Positions 25,137-33,030 are shown, counted from the stretch's first letter. The stretch: DNA of 64,000 bases from an uncultured Clostridia bacterium (GCA_934647165.1 CAKUFA010000005.1:1-64000); one strand, 5' to 3'. A program made the numbers and translations. Notes: generated from the letters alone by a model not told the origin.

Positions 25137-25440
25137 CCGGCAGTTTCACAGCGCTCCGCAGCACCTCCGCAGCACCTCCGCCAGCACCTGCCACGCGTCC
25201 CGCAAGATAGCCCATCACCATGACGTCCGGCGCCATGCGTGCATAATTCAGCGCATCCTGTTCCATAGGCAGTGCCTTGCCGTACACCAGCAGGTTTGTC
25301 CACATCCCGCGGCAGCATGGCGCACAGGAACACCGGCGCATCCTGGCAGGCAAAAGTCCCAGCCGTCCTGCCGGGTGGAAGCGCCACCCATGGGGATCAT
25401 AGGTGGAGAAAGCATAGCTCAGCGTATCCGGCATGCCCGG
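25108..25440 (-). pseudogene. C-terminal remnant of an FAD-dependent oxidoreductase
   Basis: Minus-strand frames give DTLSYAFSTYDPHGW, then in another frame APVFLCAMLPRDVD, and after a further frame change NLLVYGKALPMEQDALNYAR and MAPDVMVMGYLAGRVAG. This last block resembles the conserved NLL-V-GK-hS-T-DAL--hRM-PD---MG-AAG end of FAD-dependent oxidoreductases of the PF12831 type, found in sugar operons. The rest of the protein is missing and at least one frameshift is needed, so it is a decayed gene. Confidence 0.5.
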
Positions 25441-25735
25441 CATCCTTCACCAGCAGATAGGTTGGCACCATGCCGCCGGTGATGAGTACGGGGATCAGGC
25501 AAAAGAACGTCCGGCATTTACGCCCCACCAAATGCTCAGCGCATAGGCCATCAGCACCGTCACAAACAGATTCAGCGCCGTGCCGACCGTGCTGATGAAG
25601 ATGGTGTTCAGAAAGCATTGCAGCACATCGGGCTTTTGCCAGAACATACGGTATGCCTTAAAGGTGCTTTCCTTTGGAAACAGCACCACGCTGTCCTGCC
25701 GCAGGTATTCATTGTATCTCCCCGCCCTCCAAAGC
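25440..25735 (-). pseudogene. Remnant of a carbohydrate ABC permease (YtcP-like)
   Basis: One minus-strand frame gives STFKAYRMFWQKPDVLQCFL and NTIFISTVGTALNLFVTVLMAYALS, close to the intact permease at 14195-15127 (KAVFENQQVWQGYRNTILYT, GTAFNLFLTIPAAYAMS). A frame change then gives FFCLIPVLITGGMVPTYLLVKD, matching its MYFGGGMIPTYLLNKS. Start and C-terminal half are lost. It lies upstream of the FAD oxidoreductase remnant on the same strand, pointing to a deleted second sugar operon. Confidence 0.65.
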
Positions 25736-25782
25736 AGAGAAAGCAACGCTGCCATTTCGAAACTGCTTTTTGGAACAAAATG

Positions 25783-25819
25783 ATATAAAAAACAGAAGCC
25801 CTTGTCATGCAAGGACTTC
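25783..25819 (-). terminator. Terminator of the tRNA pair
   Basis: On the minus strand GAAGTCCTTG, a 5-nt loop, CAAGGGCTTC (one mismatch) and then TGTTTTTTAT. It ends transcription 7 nt past tRNA-Pro. Confidence 0.8.
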
Positions 25820-25825
25820 CCTCTG

Positions 25826-25899
25826 TCGAAGTGGCGGGATTCGAACCCGCGGCCTTTTGGTCCCGAACCAAACGCGCTACCAAACTGCGCTACACCTCG
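25826..25899 (-). tRNA. tRNA-Pro (anticodon CGG)
   Basis: The minus strand folds as a cloverleaf: acceptor CGAGGTG/CACTTCG, D arm GCGC..GCGC, anticodon stem TTTGG/CCAAA with loop TTCGGGA (anticodon CGG), T arm GCGGG TTCGAAT CCCGC, discriminator A. The first pair C1-G72 is the identity feature of bacterial tRNA-Pro. CCA is not encoded. Second gene of a two-tRNA transcript. Confidence 0.96.
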
Positions 25900-25905
25900 A
25901 AAAGC

Positions 25906-25981
25906 TGGAGCCGATAATGGGACTCGGACCCATGACCTGCTGATTACGAATCAGCCGCTCTACCAGCTGAGCTATATCGGC
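25906..25981 (-). tRNA. tRNA-Thr (anticodon CGT)
   Basis: Acceptor GCCGATA/TATCGGC, D arm with AGCTCAGCTGGTAGAGC, anticodon stem GCTGA/TCAGC with loop TTCGTAA (anticodon CGT, reading ACG), T arm ATGGG TCCGAGT CCCAT, discriminator T, CCA encoded in the DNA (TGG at 25906-25908). First gene after the promoter at 25998-26026, 6 nt before tRNA-Pro. A full set of G-ending codon readers fits the GC-rich genome. Confidence 0.96.
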
Positions 25982-25997
25982 ATATCCAGCGCATCAT

Positions 25998-26026
25998 ATT
26001 ATAGCAGACGTTCGTGCATTTGTCCA
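25998..26026 (-). promoter_or_regulatory. Promoter of the tRNA-Thr/tRNA-Pro pair
   Basis: TGGACA (complement of 26021-26026), 17 bp, TATAAT (complement of 25998-26003). The transcript would start only about 10 nt before tRNA-Thr. Confidence 0.8.
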
Positions 26027-26069
26027 GCCCTGAAGGCAATTTTTTTGCATTTCTGCTTTGTAAAAAGGG

Positions 26070-26107
26070 AAAAAAGCCGAAAATATCCGCATGCGGAAAG
26101 CATTTTC
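26070..26107 (-). terminator. Probable terminator of gluQ
   Basis: On the minus strand AAAAT...TTCCGC pairs with GCGGA..ATTTT around a central GCATGC palindrome, followed by CGGCTTTTTT. The stem has internal mismatches. It is about 75 nt past the gluQ stop. Confidence 0.5.
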
Positions 26108-26179
26108 CCCGAAAAACGGCCTTGCATGGCTTTTTCAGCCGCGCTTTACACGCCGCCCCGCAAACCCCAAAGCCATGCT

Positions 26180-27103
26180 TCAGCGCAGTGCAGGATGCAG
26201 TCGAATATCCTCTTTGGGCACTTTTTCCCACGAAAACAACGGCACCAGCGCCTCCAAAGTGATGGGGCGCGGCTCATCCAGCTGCCCGGCTGCATAGGCC
26301 AGATACCCCAGCAGCTGCTCCGGCGTGAAGCGCAAAAGCAGCGCGGTGAGATCCATGTCCCGGTCTCGCTTGGCCAGGCGTCGGCCTTCGCTGTCCAGCA
26401 AAAGCGGAATGTGCCGATAGGCCGGCGTCGGGTAACCGAGAAGGCGCTGCAAATAGATCTGCCTGGGCGTGGCTGACAGGATATCCCGCCCGCGCACCAC
26501 TTCTGTGACGCCGGAAAGCGCATCGTCTACCACCACCGCCAGCTGATAGCCATACAAGCCGTCTGACCGGCGAAGGATAAAGTCCCCGCAGTCCCAGGCA
26601 AGGTTTTCACATTGCGGGCCGTAATGCCCATCCACGAAAAGCACATCCTCATCCGGCGTTCGCAGGCGAATGGCCGGAGCGCGATGCTTCGCCAATTCCG
26701 CCTGTTCCTGTGGAGAAAGGTGCGCGCAGCGACCGCCGTAAATCAACTGGGTATCGCCAAGGTTCGGCGCTGCGCTTTCCCGAAGCTGCGCCCGGGTACA
26801 GAAGCAGGGATACGTCAACCCCTGTTCGGTAAGCTTCTCCAGCGCACGGGCATACACATCCTGCCGCTGGCTTTGATAAACCACCGGCGCATCCCACGTA
26901 AAGCCCAGCGCCCGCAGATCCTGCACGGCAGCATCCGCCAGCGCGTGAGGGCAGCGGGGAACATCCAGATCCTCAATGCGCAGCAGAAAACGCCCGCCCT
27001 GGCTGCGCGCAGAAAGATATGCCAGAAGCGCGCACAGGAGATTGCCCAAATGCAGACGGCCGCTGGGCGTTGGGGCAAAACGGCCGGTGACAGGCTCCGG
27101 CAT
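26180..27103 (-). CDS. gluQ: tRNA glutamyl-Q(34) synthetase
   Basis: A 307-residue truncated glutamyl-tRNA synthetase that attaches glutamate to queuosine in tRNA-Asp instead of charging tRNA-Glu. It has the class I HIGH-type motif in RFAPTPSGRLHLGN, zinc ligands in PCFCTRAQL and YGGRC, and a degenerate KMSKS region RLAKRDRDMDL. It lacks the anticodon-binding domain, as expected from its length. ATG at 27103 is preceded by AAAGGAG at 7 nt; a TTG two codons earlier is less likely. It fits with queA (51134-52162), which makes the queuosine precursor. The enzyme is best known from proteobacteria, so its presence here is mildly unusual. Confidence 0.9.
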   Translation of the reverse strand: MPEPVTGRFAPTPSGRLHLGNLLCALLAYLSARSQGGRFLLRIEDLDVPRCPHALADAAVQDLRALGFTWDAPVVYQSQRQDVYARALEKLTEQGLTYPCFCTRAQLRESAAPNLGDTQLIYGGRCAHLSPQEQAELAKHRAPAIRLRTPDEDVLFVDGHYGPQCENLAWDCGDFILRRSDGLYGYQLAVVVDDALSGVTEVVRGRDILSATPRQIYLQRLLGYPTPAYRHIPLLLDSEGRRLAKRDRDMDLTALLLRFTPEQLLGYLAYAAGQLDEPRPITLEALVPLFSWEKVPKEDIRLHPALR

Positions 27104-27141
27104 GGGCAACGCTCCTTTCGTTTAACAGGAAAGCTGCATGG

Positions 27142-27170
27142 AGTATAGCACGAAAGGCGCCAGGCGTAAA
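27142..27170 (-). promoter_or_regulatory. Promoter of gluQ
   Basis: TTTACG (complement of 27165-27170), 17 bp, TATACT (complement of 27142-27147). Confidence 0.5.
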
Positions 27171-27288
27171 GCGTCAACGTTTTGCACCTTTTTTCTCCCC
27201 TGCACGATGCTTTTTTTCTTTAGCAGGAATCTTCCACTCCATCCGCGAAAGATTATCTTATCACCCCGAGAGGAGAGCGATTGTTTCC

Positions 27289-28332
27289 GTGTATCAGACC
27301 GGCGTTTACTTTGGCCGCTTTTGTCCGCCGCATCGCGGACATTTATATCAGATGATCCAGGCCTCCACCAAATGTGAAAAACTGATCGTCGTCATTTCCG
27401 ATAATCGCGTGCAGACCGAAAAGCTCTGCGCCGCCGACGGCCTGCCCACCATCACTTATCAGCTGCGCAAGCAGTGGATCAGCCAGCAGTTGCAGGATAT
27501 GAGCCACATCGAAGTACGTGTGCTGGATGAAACGGATATCCCCGAGTATCCCGACGGATGGGTCCTGTGGTCCAAACGGATGCGGCAGGTGGTGCCGGAA
27601 AAAATCGACGTTTTTTTTGTGGGCGACAGGGATTATGACAATACGCTGCGGCACTTTTTCCCGGAAAGCGTCATCGAGATGTTCGATCCCTCCCGCACGC
27701 GCTATCCCATTTCCGCCACAGCCATCCGCAAGGATATCCTGAATAATTGGCATTACATTCTGGGGCCTGCACGTCCTTTCTTTGCCAAAAAGGTGTTGAT
27801 TGCCGGCACCGAGTCCTGCGGCAAAACCACACTGACCAAATGCCTGGCCAAGCTGTATAACACCTCCTGGTCGGAGGAAGTTGGCCGCTATTATGCCCGG
27901 GATTACCTGGGCGGGGATGAAACCATCTTCACAGACAACGACTTTGGACGCATGGCTTATTTGCAGGCCGAGCAGGACTATCACGCCATGCGCACAGCCA
28001 ACAAGGTTTGCTTTTTTGACACCGACGCAGTGGTGACCGACTATTACAGCGAGCTGTACATGGGGCACCGCAATAAGCTTGTGGAAGCTTATATCAATCC
28101 GGAGCGCTATGACGTGGTGCTGTATCTGAACCCGGACGTGGCGTGGGTGAACGATGGCATGCGCCTCAACGGATCGCAGGCGCGCCGGGAGATGCTCAAC
28201 GAGCACCTGCTCAGTTTGTATCAGGAGTTCGGGTTTGCGGATAAGATTGTGCAGGTGCACGGTAACTATAACCAGCGCCTGACGCAGGCTATTGCACTGG
28301 TGGACGGCATGCTGAACCTTGTGCAAAAATGA
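27289..28332 (+). CDS. nadR: NadR-like nicotinamide-nucleotide adenylyltransferase / ribosylnicotinamide kinase
   Basis: A 347-residue bifunctional NAD salvage enzyme. The N-terminal nucleotidyltransferase domain (about 1-165) has GVYFGRFCPPHRGHLYQMIQ with the HxGH motif and the ISATAIRKDI block. The C-terminal kinase domain (about 170-347) has the P-loop LIAGTESCGKTTLTK and FFDTDAVVTDYYSELY. It phosphorylates nicotinamide riboside and adenylates NMN. The helix-turn-helix repressor domain of enterobacterial NadR is absent, so it is an enzyme only. The start is GTG at 27289; AGGAGA lies 12 nt upstream, slightly far. It is followed at 45 nt by a glycosyltransferase gene. Confidence 0.9.
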   Translation: MYQTGVYFGRFCPPHRGHLYQMIQASTKCEKLIVVISDNRVQTEKLCAADGLPTITYQLRKQWISQQLQDMSHIEVRVLDETDIPEYPDGWVLWSKRMRQVVPEKIDVFFVGDRDYDNTLRHFFPESVIEMFDPSRTRYPISATAIRKDILNNWHYILGPARPFFAKKVLIAGTESCGKTTLTKCLAKLYNTSWSEEVGRYYARDYLGGDETIFTDNDFGRMAYLQAEQDYHAMRTANKVCFFDTDAVVTDYYSELYMGHRNKLVEAYINPERYDVVLYLNPDVAWVNDGMRLNGSQARREMLNEHLLSLYQEFGFADKIVQVHGNYNQRLTQAIALVDGMLNLVQK

Positions 28333-28377
28333 CCCTGACGCGTAAACGTTTCGTTTAATGGAAGGAGGCGCTCCGCC

Positions 28378-29511
28378 ATGATTGTCGGCCAGTTTGTCGA
28401 TTCCTATCCGCCGTGCGTGGACGGCGTCGGCCGCGTGACCCTCAACTATTGCCAAACCCTGAACGCCATGGGCCATGAAGCCTATTACATTGCGCCGGAC
28501 GCACCCCGCTGGTCGGAAAAATACGACTTTCCTGTGCTGCTGCAAAAGAGTCTTCCCCTGCCGGGCGAACCCTTCCGCCTGGGACTGCCGAAGGTGGACG
28601 TGCGTTTCCGCAGACAGCTGAACGCCGTACCCTTCGATATTGTGCACGCACAAAGCCCCTTCAGCGCCGGAGAAGAAGCGCTGCGCATTGCCCGCAAACG
28701 CGATATTCCGCTGGTGAGCACATTCCATAGCAAGTATTATCAGGATTTTTACGATAAAACCCACTCCGCACTGATTGCCCAGGGCGTTGTGCAGCATATT
28801 GTGCGCTTTTATAATAAGTGCGATGGCGTGTGGACGGTGAACAATGCCACCGCCCAGGTGTTGCACGACTATGGCTATAAAGGCAACATCCTGGTGATGG
28901 AAAACGGCACCGACCCAATCGCCCCAACGAAGGAAGACGTGGCAAGGGCCGAGCGAGATTTTCCCCGGGACGGCACGCCGACGCTGCTGTTTGTGGGGCA
29001 GCATAACTATAAGAAAAACCTGCATGGCGTACTTGGTGCGCTGGCTATCCTGCGCAGACAGGGTCAACCTTTCCGGCTGGTGACGGCCGGCGCCGGCCCG
29101 GATTTCGACGCCATTGTGAAGGAGGCTCATGCCCTGGGCATTGCTGACGCCTGCACCTTCGAAGGCTTTGTGAGTGACCAAAGCTGGCTGATGGCACTGT
29201 ATCAGCGTGCCGACCTGCTGGTGTTTCCCTCCGTGTATGATAACGCGCCCATGGTGCTGCGGGAAGCCGCCGCCATGGGCACGCCGGGCATCGTGGTACG
29301 CGGCTCCTGCTCGGCAGAGGGCGTGCGCGATGGGGATAACGGGTTCATTTGCGACGACGAAAGCCCGGAAGCCATCGCCCGGGCGATTGTGCGCGCACTG
29401 CCGTTGACGGGGCAAGTTGGCGAACGGGCAAAGGAGACCATTCCCATCCGATGGACGGTTATTCTGAATAAGGTTGTGCAGGAGTATGAGCGCCTAATTC
29501 AAGCACATTGA
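28378..29511 (+). CDS. Glycosyltransferase family 4 protein
   Basis: A 377-residue GT-B glycosyltransferase. The N-terminal domain starts IVGQFVDSYPPCVDGVGRVT, the glycine-rich acceptor loop of GT4 lipid glycosyltransferases, with DIVHAQSPFSAGEEALRIAR and STFHSKYYQDFYDKTHS. The C-terminal donor-binding domain has TLLFVGQHNYKKNLHGVLGA and VFPSVYDNAPMVLREAAAMG, the E-x7-E type motif of the family. It resembles enzymes that add glucose or mannose to diacylglycerol or phosphatidylinositol. No membrane helix. AAGGAGG lies 8-10 nt before the ATG. Acceptor unknown. Confidence 0.87.
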   Translation: MIVGQFVDSYPPCVDGVGRVTLNYCQTLNAMGHEAYYIAPDAPRWSEKYDFPVLLQKSLPLPGEPFRLGLPKVDVRFRRQLNAVPFDIVHAQSPFSAGEEALRIARKRDIPLVSTFHSKYYQDFYDKTHSALIAQGVVQHIVRFYNKCDGVWTVNNATAQVLHDYGYKGNILVMENGTDPIAPTKEDVARAERDFPRDGTPTLLFVGQHNYKKNLHGVLGALAILRRQGQPFRLVTAGAGPDFDAIVKEAHALGIADACTFEGFVSDQSWLMALYQRADLLVFPSVYDNAPMVLREAAAMGTPGIVVRGSCSAEGVRDGDNGFICDDESPEAIARAIVRALPLTGQVGERAKETIPIRWTVILNKVVQEYERLIQAH

Positions 29512-29571
29512 TGCGCCATGCGCCTACCCTCCAAAGGAGAACCCCTATCTCAATCGCAGAATGGGTTTCGA

Positions 29572-29848
29572 AAGGGCCATGCGGCCCTTCGCGGGGTGAA
29601 GGGGCAGCGCCCCTTCCCTCGTTTTACAGAGGGCAAAGCCCTCTATGCCCCTCCCCAGGGAAACCTCACCCACGCATCGCGGGCGAGCGCAGCAATGCCC
29701 GCGCCTATCTCCCCTCCCCACGGGAACCTCACCCACGCATCGCGGGCGAGCGCAGCAATGTCCGCGCCTATCTCCCCTCCCCCACGGAAACCTCACCCAC
29801 GCATCGCGGGCGAGCGCAGCAATGCCCGCGCCTATCTTCCCCTTTCTG
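29572..29848. repeat. Hairpin cluster and 63-bp tandem repeat in the glycosyltransferase-hflX spacer
   Basis: The 418-nt spacer has no credible gene. Three hairpins come first: AAGGGCC/GGCCCTT (29572-29589), GAAGGGGC/GCCCCTTC (29598-29616) and AGAGGGC/GCCCTCT (29628-29644). Then three tandem units start at 29664, 29727 and 29791 with a period of 63-64 bp, each beginning CCTCACCCACGCATCGCGGG. Within each unit CGCGGGC can pair with GCCCGCG; unit 2 has GTCCGCG, which keeps the pair as G-U. The last unit is cut at about 29848. Confidence 0.85.
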
Positions 29849-29929
29849 CATCCTGCGTAGCTTGCCCCCGTAAGCCACGCTGTATCATCGCGCAAAGCCG
29901 CATGTATCGGCTTGTCAAGGAGAATCATC

Positions 29930-31690
29930 ATGAAAGAAGAACGGATCCACGGAAATATCGAAGGCGTGCGGGATTCGATGCTGAGCCAATTGCGGCAGCT
30001 GTATCAGTATCAGGTAGAAGAAGACGCCTTCCTGCCGCATGATCTGGCCAAATTTCTGGCACAGGCATCCTGCGCACTGAACCGGGAGATTGCCCTGTAT
30101 ATCACCCGGGACGGCGAAATTGTGGATGTATCCATCGGCACGGATAGAGATGTGGAGCTGCGGGACTATCGCCTGCGCCGCAACCCTAACCGCCTCAGCG
30201 GCGTGCGCTGCGTGCACACACATCCCAATGGCGACGGACGCCTGAGCGATGTGGATTTGAGCGCCCTGCGCGCCTTCCGCTATGACGCCATGGCTTCCCT
30301 GGGCGTAAAAGACGGCGAACCGACCTTCGCTCAGGCAGCCTTCCTTACCCAGGGAGATAATCTGTTGATGGACGAGCCCGTGCGCTGGTATCGCCTGCCG
30401 GACACAGCCTGGCTAGCACAAATTGAGGACAGTGACCGGCAGGTAGGTCGCGATGACGCCAGCGACAAGGAAAACGAACCGGAACGCGCAGTGCTCATGG
30501 GCATTGAAAGCGAGGAATCCCTGGCCGAGCTGGCGCGGCTGGCCGATACCGCAGGCGCAAAGGTTGTGGGCGGTTTTCTGCAAAAGCGGGAAAAGCCCGA
30601 TAACGCGCTGTTCATCGGCCGCGGCCGTGCCGAGGAGCTCAGCCGGCAGTGCCAGGCACTGGAAGCGGATGTGTGCATCTTTGACGAGGAGCTCACCGGC
30701 ATCCAGGTTCGCAATCTGGAGGATATCCTCCACGTGAAGGTGGTGGATCGCACCACGCTGATCCTGGATATTTTTGCCCAGCGCGCCCAAAGCGCTGAAG
30801 GCAAATTGCAGGTGGAACTGGCGCAGCTGCAATATCAGTCCACCCGCCTCATCGGCCAGGGCGTGGTTCTCAGCCGCCTGGCAGGCGGCATCGGCACCCG
30901 CGGCCCCGGCGAAAGCAAGCTGGAAATGAACCGCCGCCGCATCCGTGAACGCATGACGGACCTGCGCCGCCGCCTGGACGCGCTGGAAAAACAGCGCAGC
31001 CTGCGCCGCAAAAGCCGTGAAAAAAGCGACATCCCCGTGGTGGCGCTGGTGGGCTACACCAACGCAGGCAAATCCACGCTGCTCAACCGCTTAAGCGGCG
31101 CGGGCGTATACGCTGAGGATAAGCTTTTCGCCACCCTGGACGCCGTTAGCCGCCGGGTGGAAACCGCCGAACACACCCCCTATCTGTTGGTGGACACGGT
31201 TGGCTTCATCCGCAAGCTGCCGCACACGCTGGTGGATGCCTTCCGCTCCACGCTGGAGGAAGCCGCGCTGGCCGATGTGCTGGTGATTGTGTCCGACGGC
31301 GCGTCAAGCGAAATGATGGCCCAGCATGCCACCGTGGAGGAAGTGCTGCGCGACCTTGGCGCCACCGAACAGCCGCGTATTGAAGCCGTCAACAAGTGTG
31401 ATGCAGGCATTGCCGCGCCTTCCCTGCCCGGAGCCATCCTCATCTCCGCCAAAACAGGCGAAGGCATCGGCACGCTGCAAGAAAGCATCGCCTCCGAACT
31501 GCAAAAAACACACGCGCCGGTGAAGGTGTTTCTACCCTTCAGCCAATATGGGCTGCTGGCCAAGCTGCGTCCCCTTGGGCGCGTTGTGAGCGAAACCCAC
31601 TCGGACACCGGCACGGAACTAACCATCGTGCTGTCCCAGGCAGATCGGGATCGAATCGCAGCTCAATACGGAACAGACATCTTCCGCTAA
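29930..31690 (+). CDS. hflX: GTPase HflX with N-terminal extension
   Basis: A 586-residue ribosome-associated GTPase. The canonical HflX part begins near residue 185 (AVLMGIESEESLAELARLA), with the glycine-rich GTRGPGESKLEMNRRRIRER and G domain motifs GYTNAGKST (G1, about 374), DTVGF (G3) and NKCD (G4). HflX rescues and splits stalled or heat-damaged 70S ribosomes. An extra N-terminal domain of about 180 residues carries CVHTHPNGDGRLSDVDLSAL, a JAB/MPN-like H-x-H plus S/D pattern that is found in some clostridial HflX proteins. ATG at 29930 has AAGGAG 7 nt upstream. manA follows after 18 nt. Confidence 0.93.
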   Translation: MKEERIHGNIEGVRDSMLSQLRQLYQYQVEEDAFLPHDLAKFLAQASCALNREIALYITRDGEIVDVSIGTDRDVELRDYRLRRNPNRLSGVRCVHTHPNGDGRLSDVDLSALRAFRYDAMASLGVKDGEPTFAQAAFLTQGDNLLMDEPVRWYRLPDTAWLAQIEDSDRQVGRDDASDKENEPERAVLMGIESEESLAELARLADTAGAKVVGGFLQKREKPDNALFIGRGRAEELSRQCQALEADVCIFDEELTGIQVRNLEDILHVKVVDRTTLILDIFAQRAQSAEGKLQVELAQLQYQSTRLIGQGVVLSRLAGGIGTRGPGESKLEMNRRRIRERMTDLRRRLDALEKQRSLRRKSREKSDIPVVALVGYTNAGKSTLLNRLSGAGVYAEDKLFATLDAVSRRVETAEHTPYLLVDTVGFIRKLPHTLVDAFRSTLEEAALADVLVIVSDGASSEMMAQHATVEEVLRDLGATEQPRIEAVNKCDAGIAAPSLPGAILISAKTGEGIGTLQESIASELQKTHAPVKVFLPFSQYGLLAKLRPLGRVVSETHSDTGTELTIVLSQADRDRIAAQYGTDIFR

Positions 31691-31708
31691 AGCGACAAGG
31701 AGACCATT

Positions 31709-32665
31709 ATGCCCATTCTCCGTCTTACTCCTGCCGGAAAGGATTATCTGTGGGGCGGCACCCGCCTGCGGGATGAATACCGCAAGCCATTGACCCTAAC
31801 CCCGTTGGCGGAAACGTGGGAGTGTTCCGTTCATCCGGACGGGCTAAGCATGGTTGCCTGCGGCGCATTCGCAGGGCAATCCCTGCGCGATGTGCTTTCC
31901 GCACACCCGGAATACCTTGGCCGCGCCGTGCCCGACGGACAGATGCCGTTGCTTGTGAAATTGATTGACGCGCAGCAGGCGCTGGCCGTGCAGGTGCACC
32001 CCAAAGACGACTTTGCCCGGCGTGTGGAGCACGACCGGGGCAAAACCGAAATGTGGTACGTCATGGACGCAGAGCCCGGCGCAAAGCTTGTGTACGGCTT
32101 CCACCAACAGATGACGGCGCAGCAGGTTCGGCAAGCCGTTCGCACCGACACGCTGGACGCCTGCCTGCAACAGCTGAGCGTCCACCCGGGCGATGTGTTC
32201 TATGTGCCTGCAGGGCTTGTGCACGGCATCGGCGCGGGCATCCTTGTGGCGGAAATTCAGGAAAGCTCCAACGTGACCTACCGCGTGTATGATTACGACC
32301 GGACAGATAAAAATGGCCAAAAGCGAGAACTGCATGTTGAAAAAGCCTTGCAGGTAATGCAGCTTTCCCCCACCCGCGGAACCCTTGGCGCAAAGCATCC
32401 CGTGCTTGCACGCAAAGGCTACACCCGGCAGCTGCTGTGCCGGTGCCGCTATTTCACTACCGAGCGAATCTGCGTGCAAACAGCGTTTCCCCTGCGGATA
32501 ACCCAAAGAGCCTTTCAGGTACTGCTGTGCCTGAAAGGCGAAGCTCGCGTGTGGGCCGGCGGCGAATGCGTGCAGATGCGCAAGGGCGAGTGCCTGTTCC
32601 TGTCCGCCGGTCTTGGCCAGGTGCAGGTGGAAGGTGAAACAGTTTTCCTGCGAATTACGGTGTGA
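31709..32665 (+). CDS. manA: Mannose-6-phosphate isomerase, class I
   Basis: A 318-residue cupin enzyme of the short Firmicute ManA type that interconverts mannose-6-P and fructose-6-P. Zinc ligands are visible in AVQVHPKDDFA (Gln, His), KTEMWYVM (Glu) and FYVPAGLVHGIGAG (His), with EIQESSNVTYRVYDYDR after them carrying the conserved Arg. The start LRLTPAGKDYLWGGTRLRD is characteristic. It has AAGGAGA 8 nt upstream and is probably co-transcribed with hflX. It feeds fructose-6-P to pgi and glycolysis, or makes mannose-6-P for glycan synthesis. The modular repeat starts about 80 nt downstream. Confidence 0.95.
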   Translation: MPILRLTPAGKDYLWGGTRLRDEYRKPLTLTPLAETWECSVHPDGLSMVACGAFAGQSLRDVLSAHPEYLGRAVPDGQMPLLVKLIDAQQALAVQVHPKDDFARRVEHDRGKTEMWYVMDAEPGAKLVYGFHQQMTAQQVRQAVRTDTLDACLQQLSVHPGDVFYVPAGLVHGIGAGILVAEIQESSNVTYRVYDYDRTDKNGQKRELHVEKALQVMQLSPTRGTLGAKHPVLARKGYTRQLLCRCRYFTTERICVQTAFPLRITQRAFQVLLCLKGEARVWAGGECVQMRKGECLFLSAGLGQVQVEGETVFLRITV

Positions 32666-32747
32666 ACCCCGGTGTTCCTGAGCGCCGTCGCTTCCCGGCA
32701 CTCCTCTGATGATGCACTGCCCGCCAGACAAGCGAGGACTTCTATTC

Positions 32748-33030
32748 GGCCATATTACCGCTTGCTTGCAGGTAGGAATATGGTCACAGCGTGTCGGCAA
32801 AGTGGCTTTGCCACTTTGTCGAGTTTGCATTTTTCACTGTCAGCGAAGCTGACGGCCGTGAAAAATGGAAGGAATGGTTTCGCCTTTGGTCGAAACCACC
32901 CCGCCCGACCGGCATAGCCGGTCGATACGAATCCAGTCAGAGGGGCATGATGCCCCTCCGACACCTTCTCATAGGGTTTGTCGACAGTCTGCGACCATAT
33001 TACCGCCTGCTTGCAGGTAGGAATATGGTC
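32748..33030. repeat. Modular palindromic repeat, copy 2
   Basis: Same 201-bp core as copy 1, at 32791-32991 in the same orientation, 195 of 201 positions alike. Changes fall so that the hairpins are kept: in the third hairpin the bulged T moves by one position, and the G at 32797 can still pair as G-U. Its flanks differ from copy 1. Here each side has a 38-bp hairpin (32748-32785 and 32993-33030), GACCATATT...AATATGGTC with inner CCTGC/GCAGG. The two are alike at 36 of 38 positions and in the same orientation. It lies 3' of manA and encodes no protein. Confidence 0.9.

Noticed and set aside
27343..29415. A 690-codon minus-strand open frame
   Set aside because: It covers nadR and the glycosyltransferase on the other strand and shows no domain; both real genes have convincing motifs.
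29664..29848. CRISPR-like tandem repeat
   Set aside because: The 63-bp units are contiguous with no unique spacers, there are only three, and no cas genes are near.
29862..29888. hflX promoter TTGCCC...TATCAT
   Set aside because: The spacer is only 15 bp and neither hexamer is strong.
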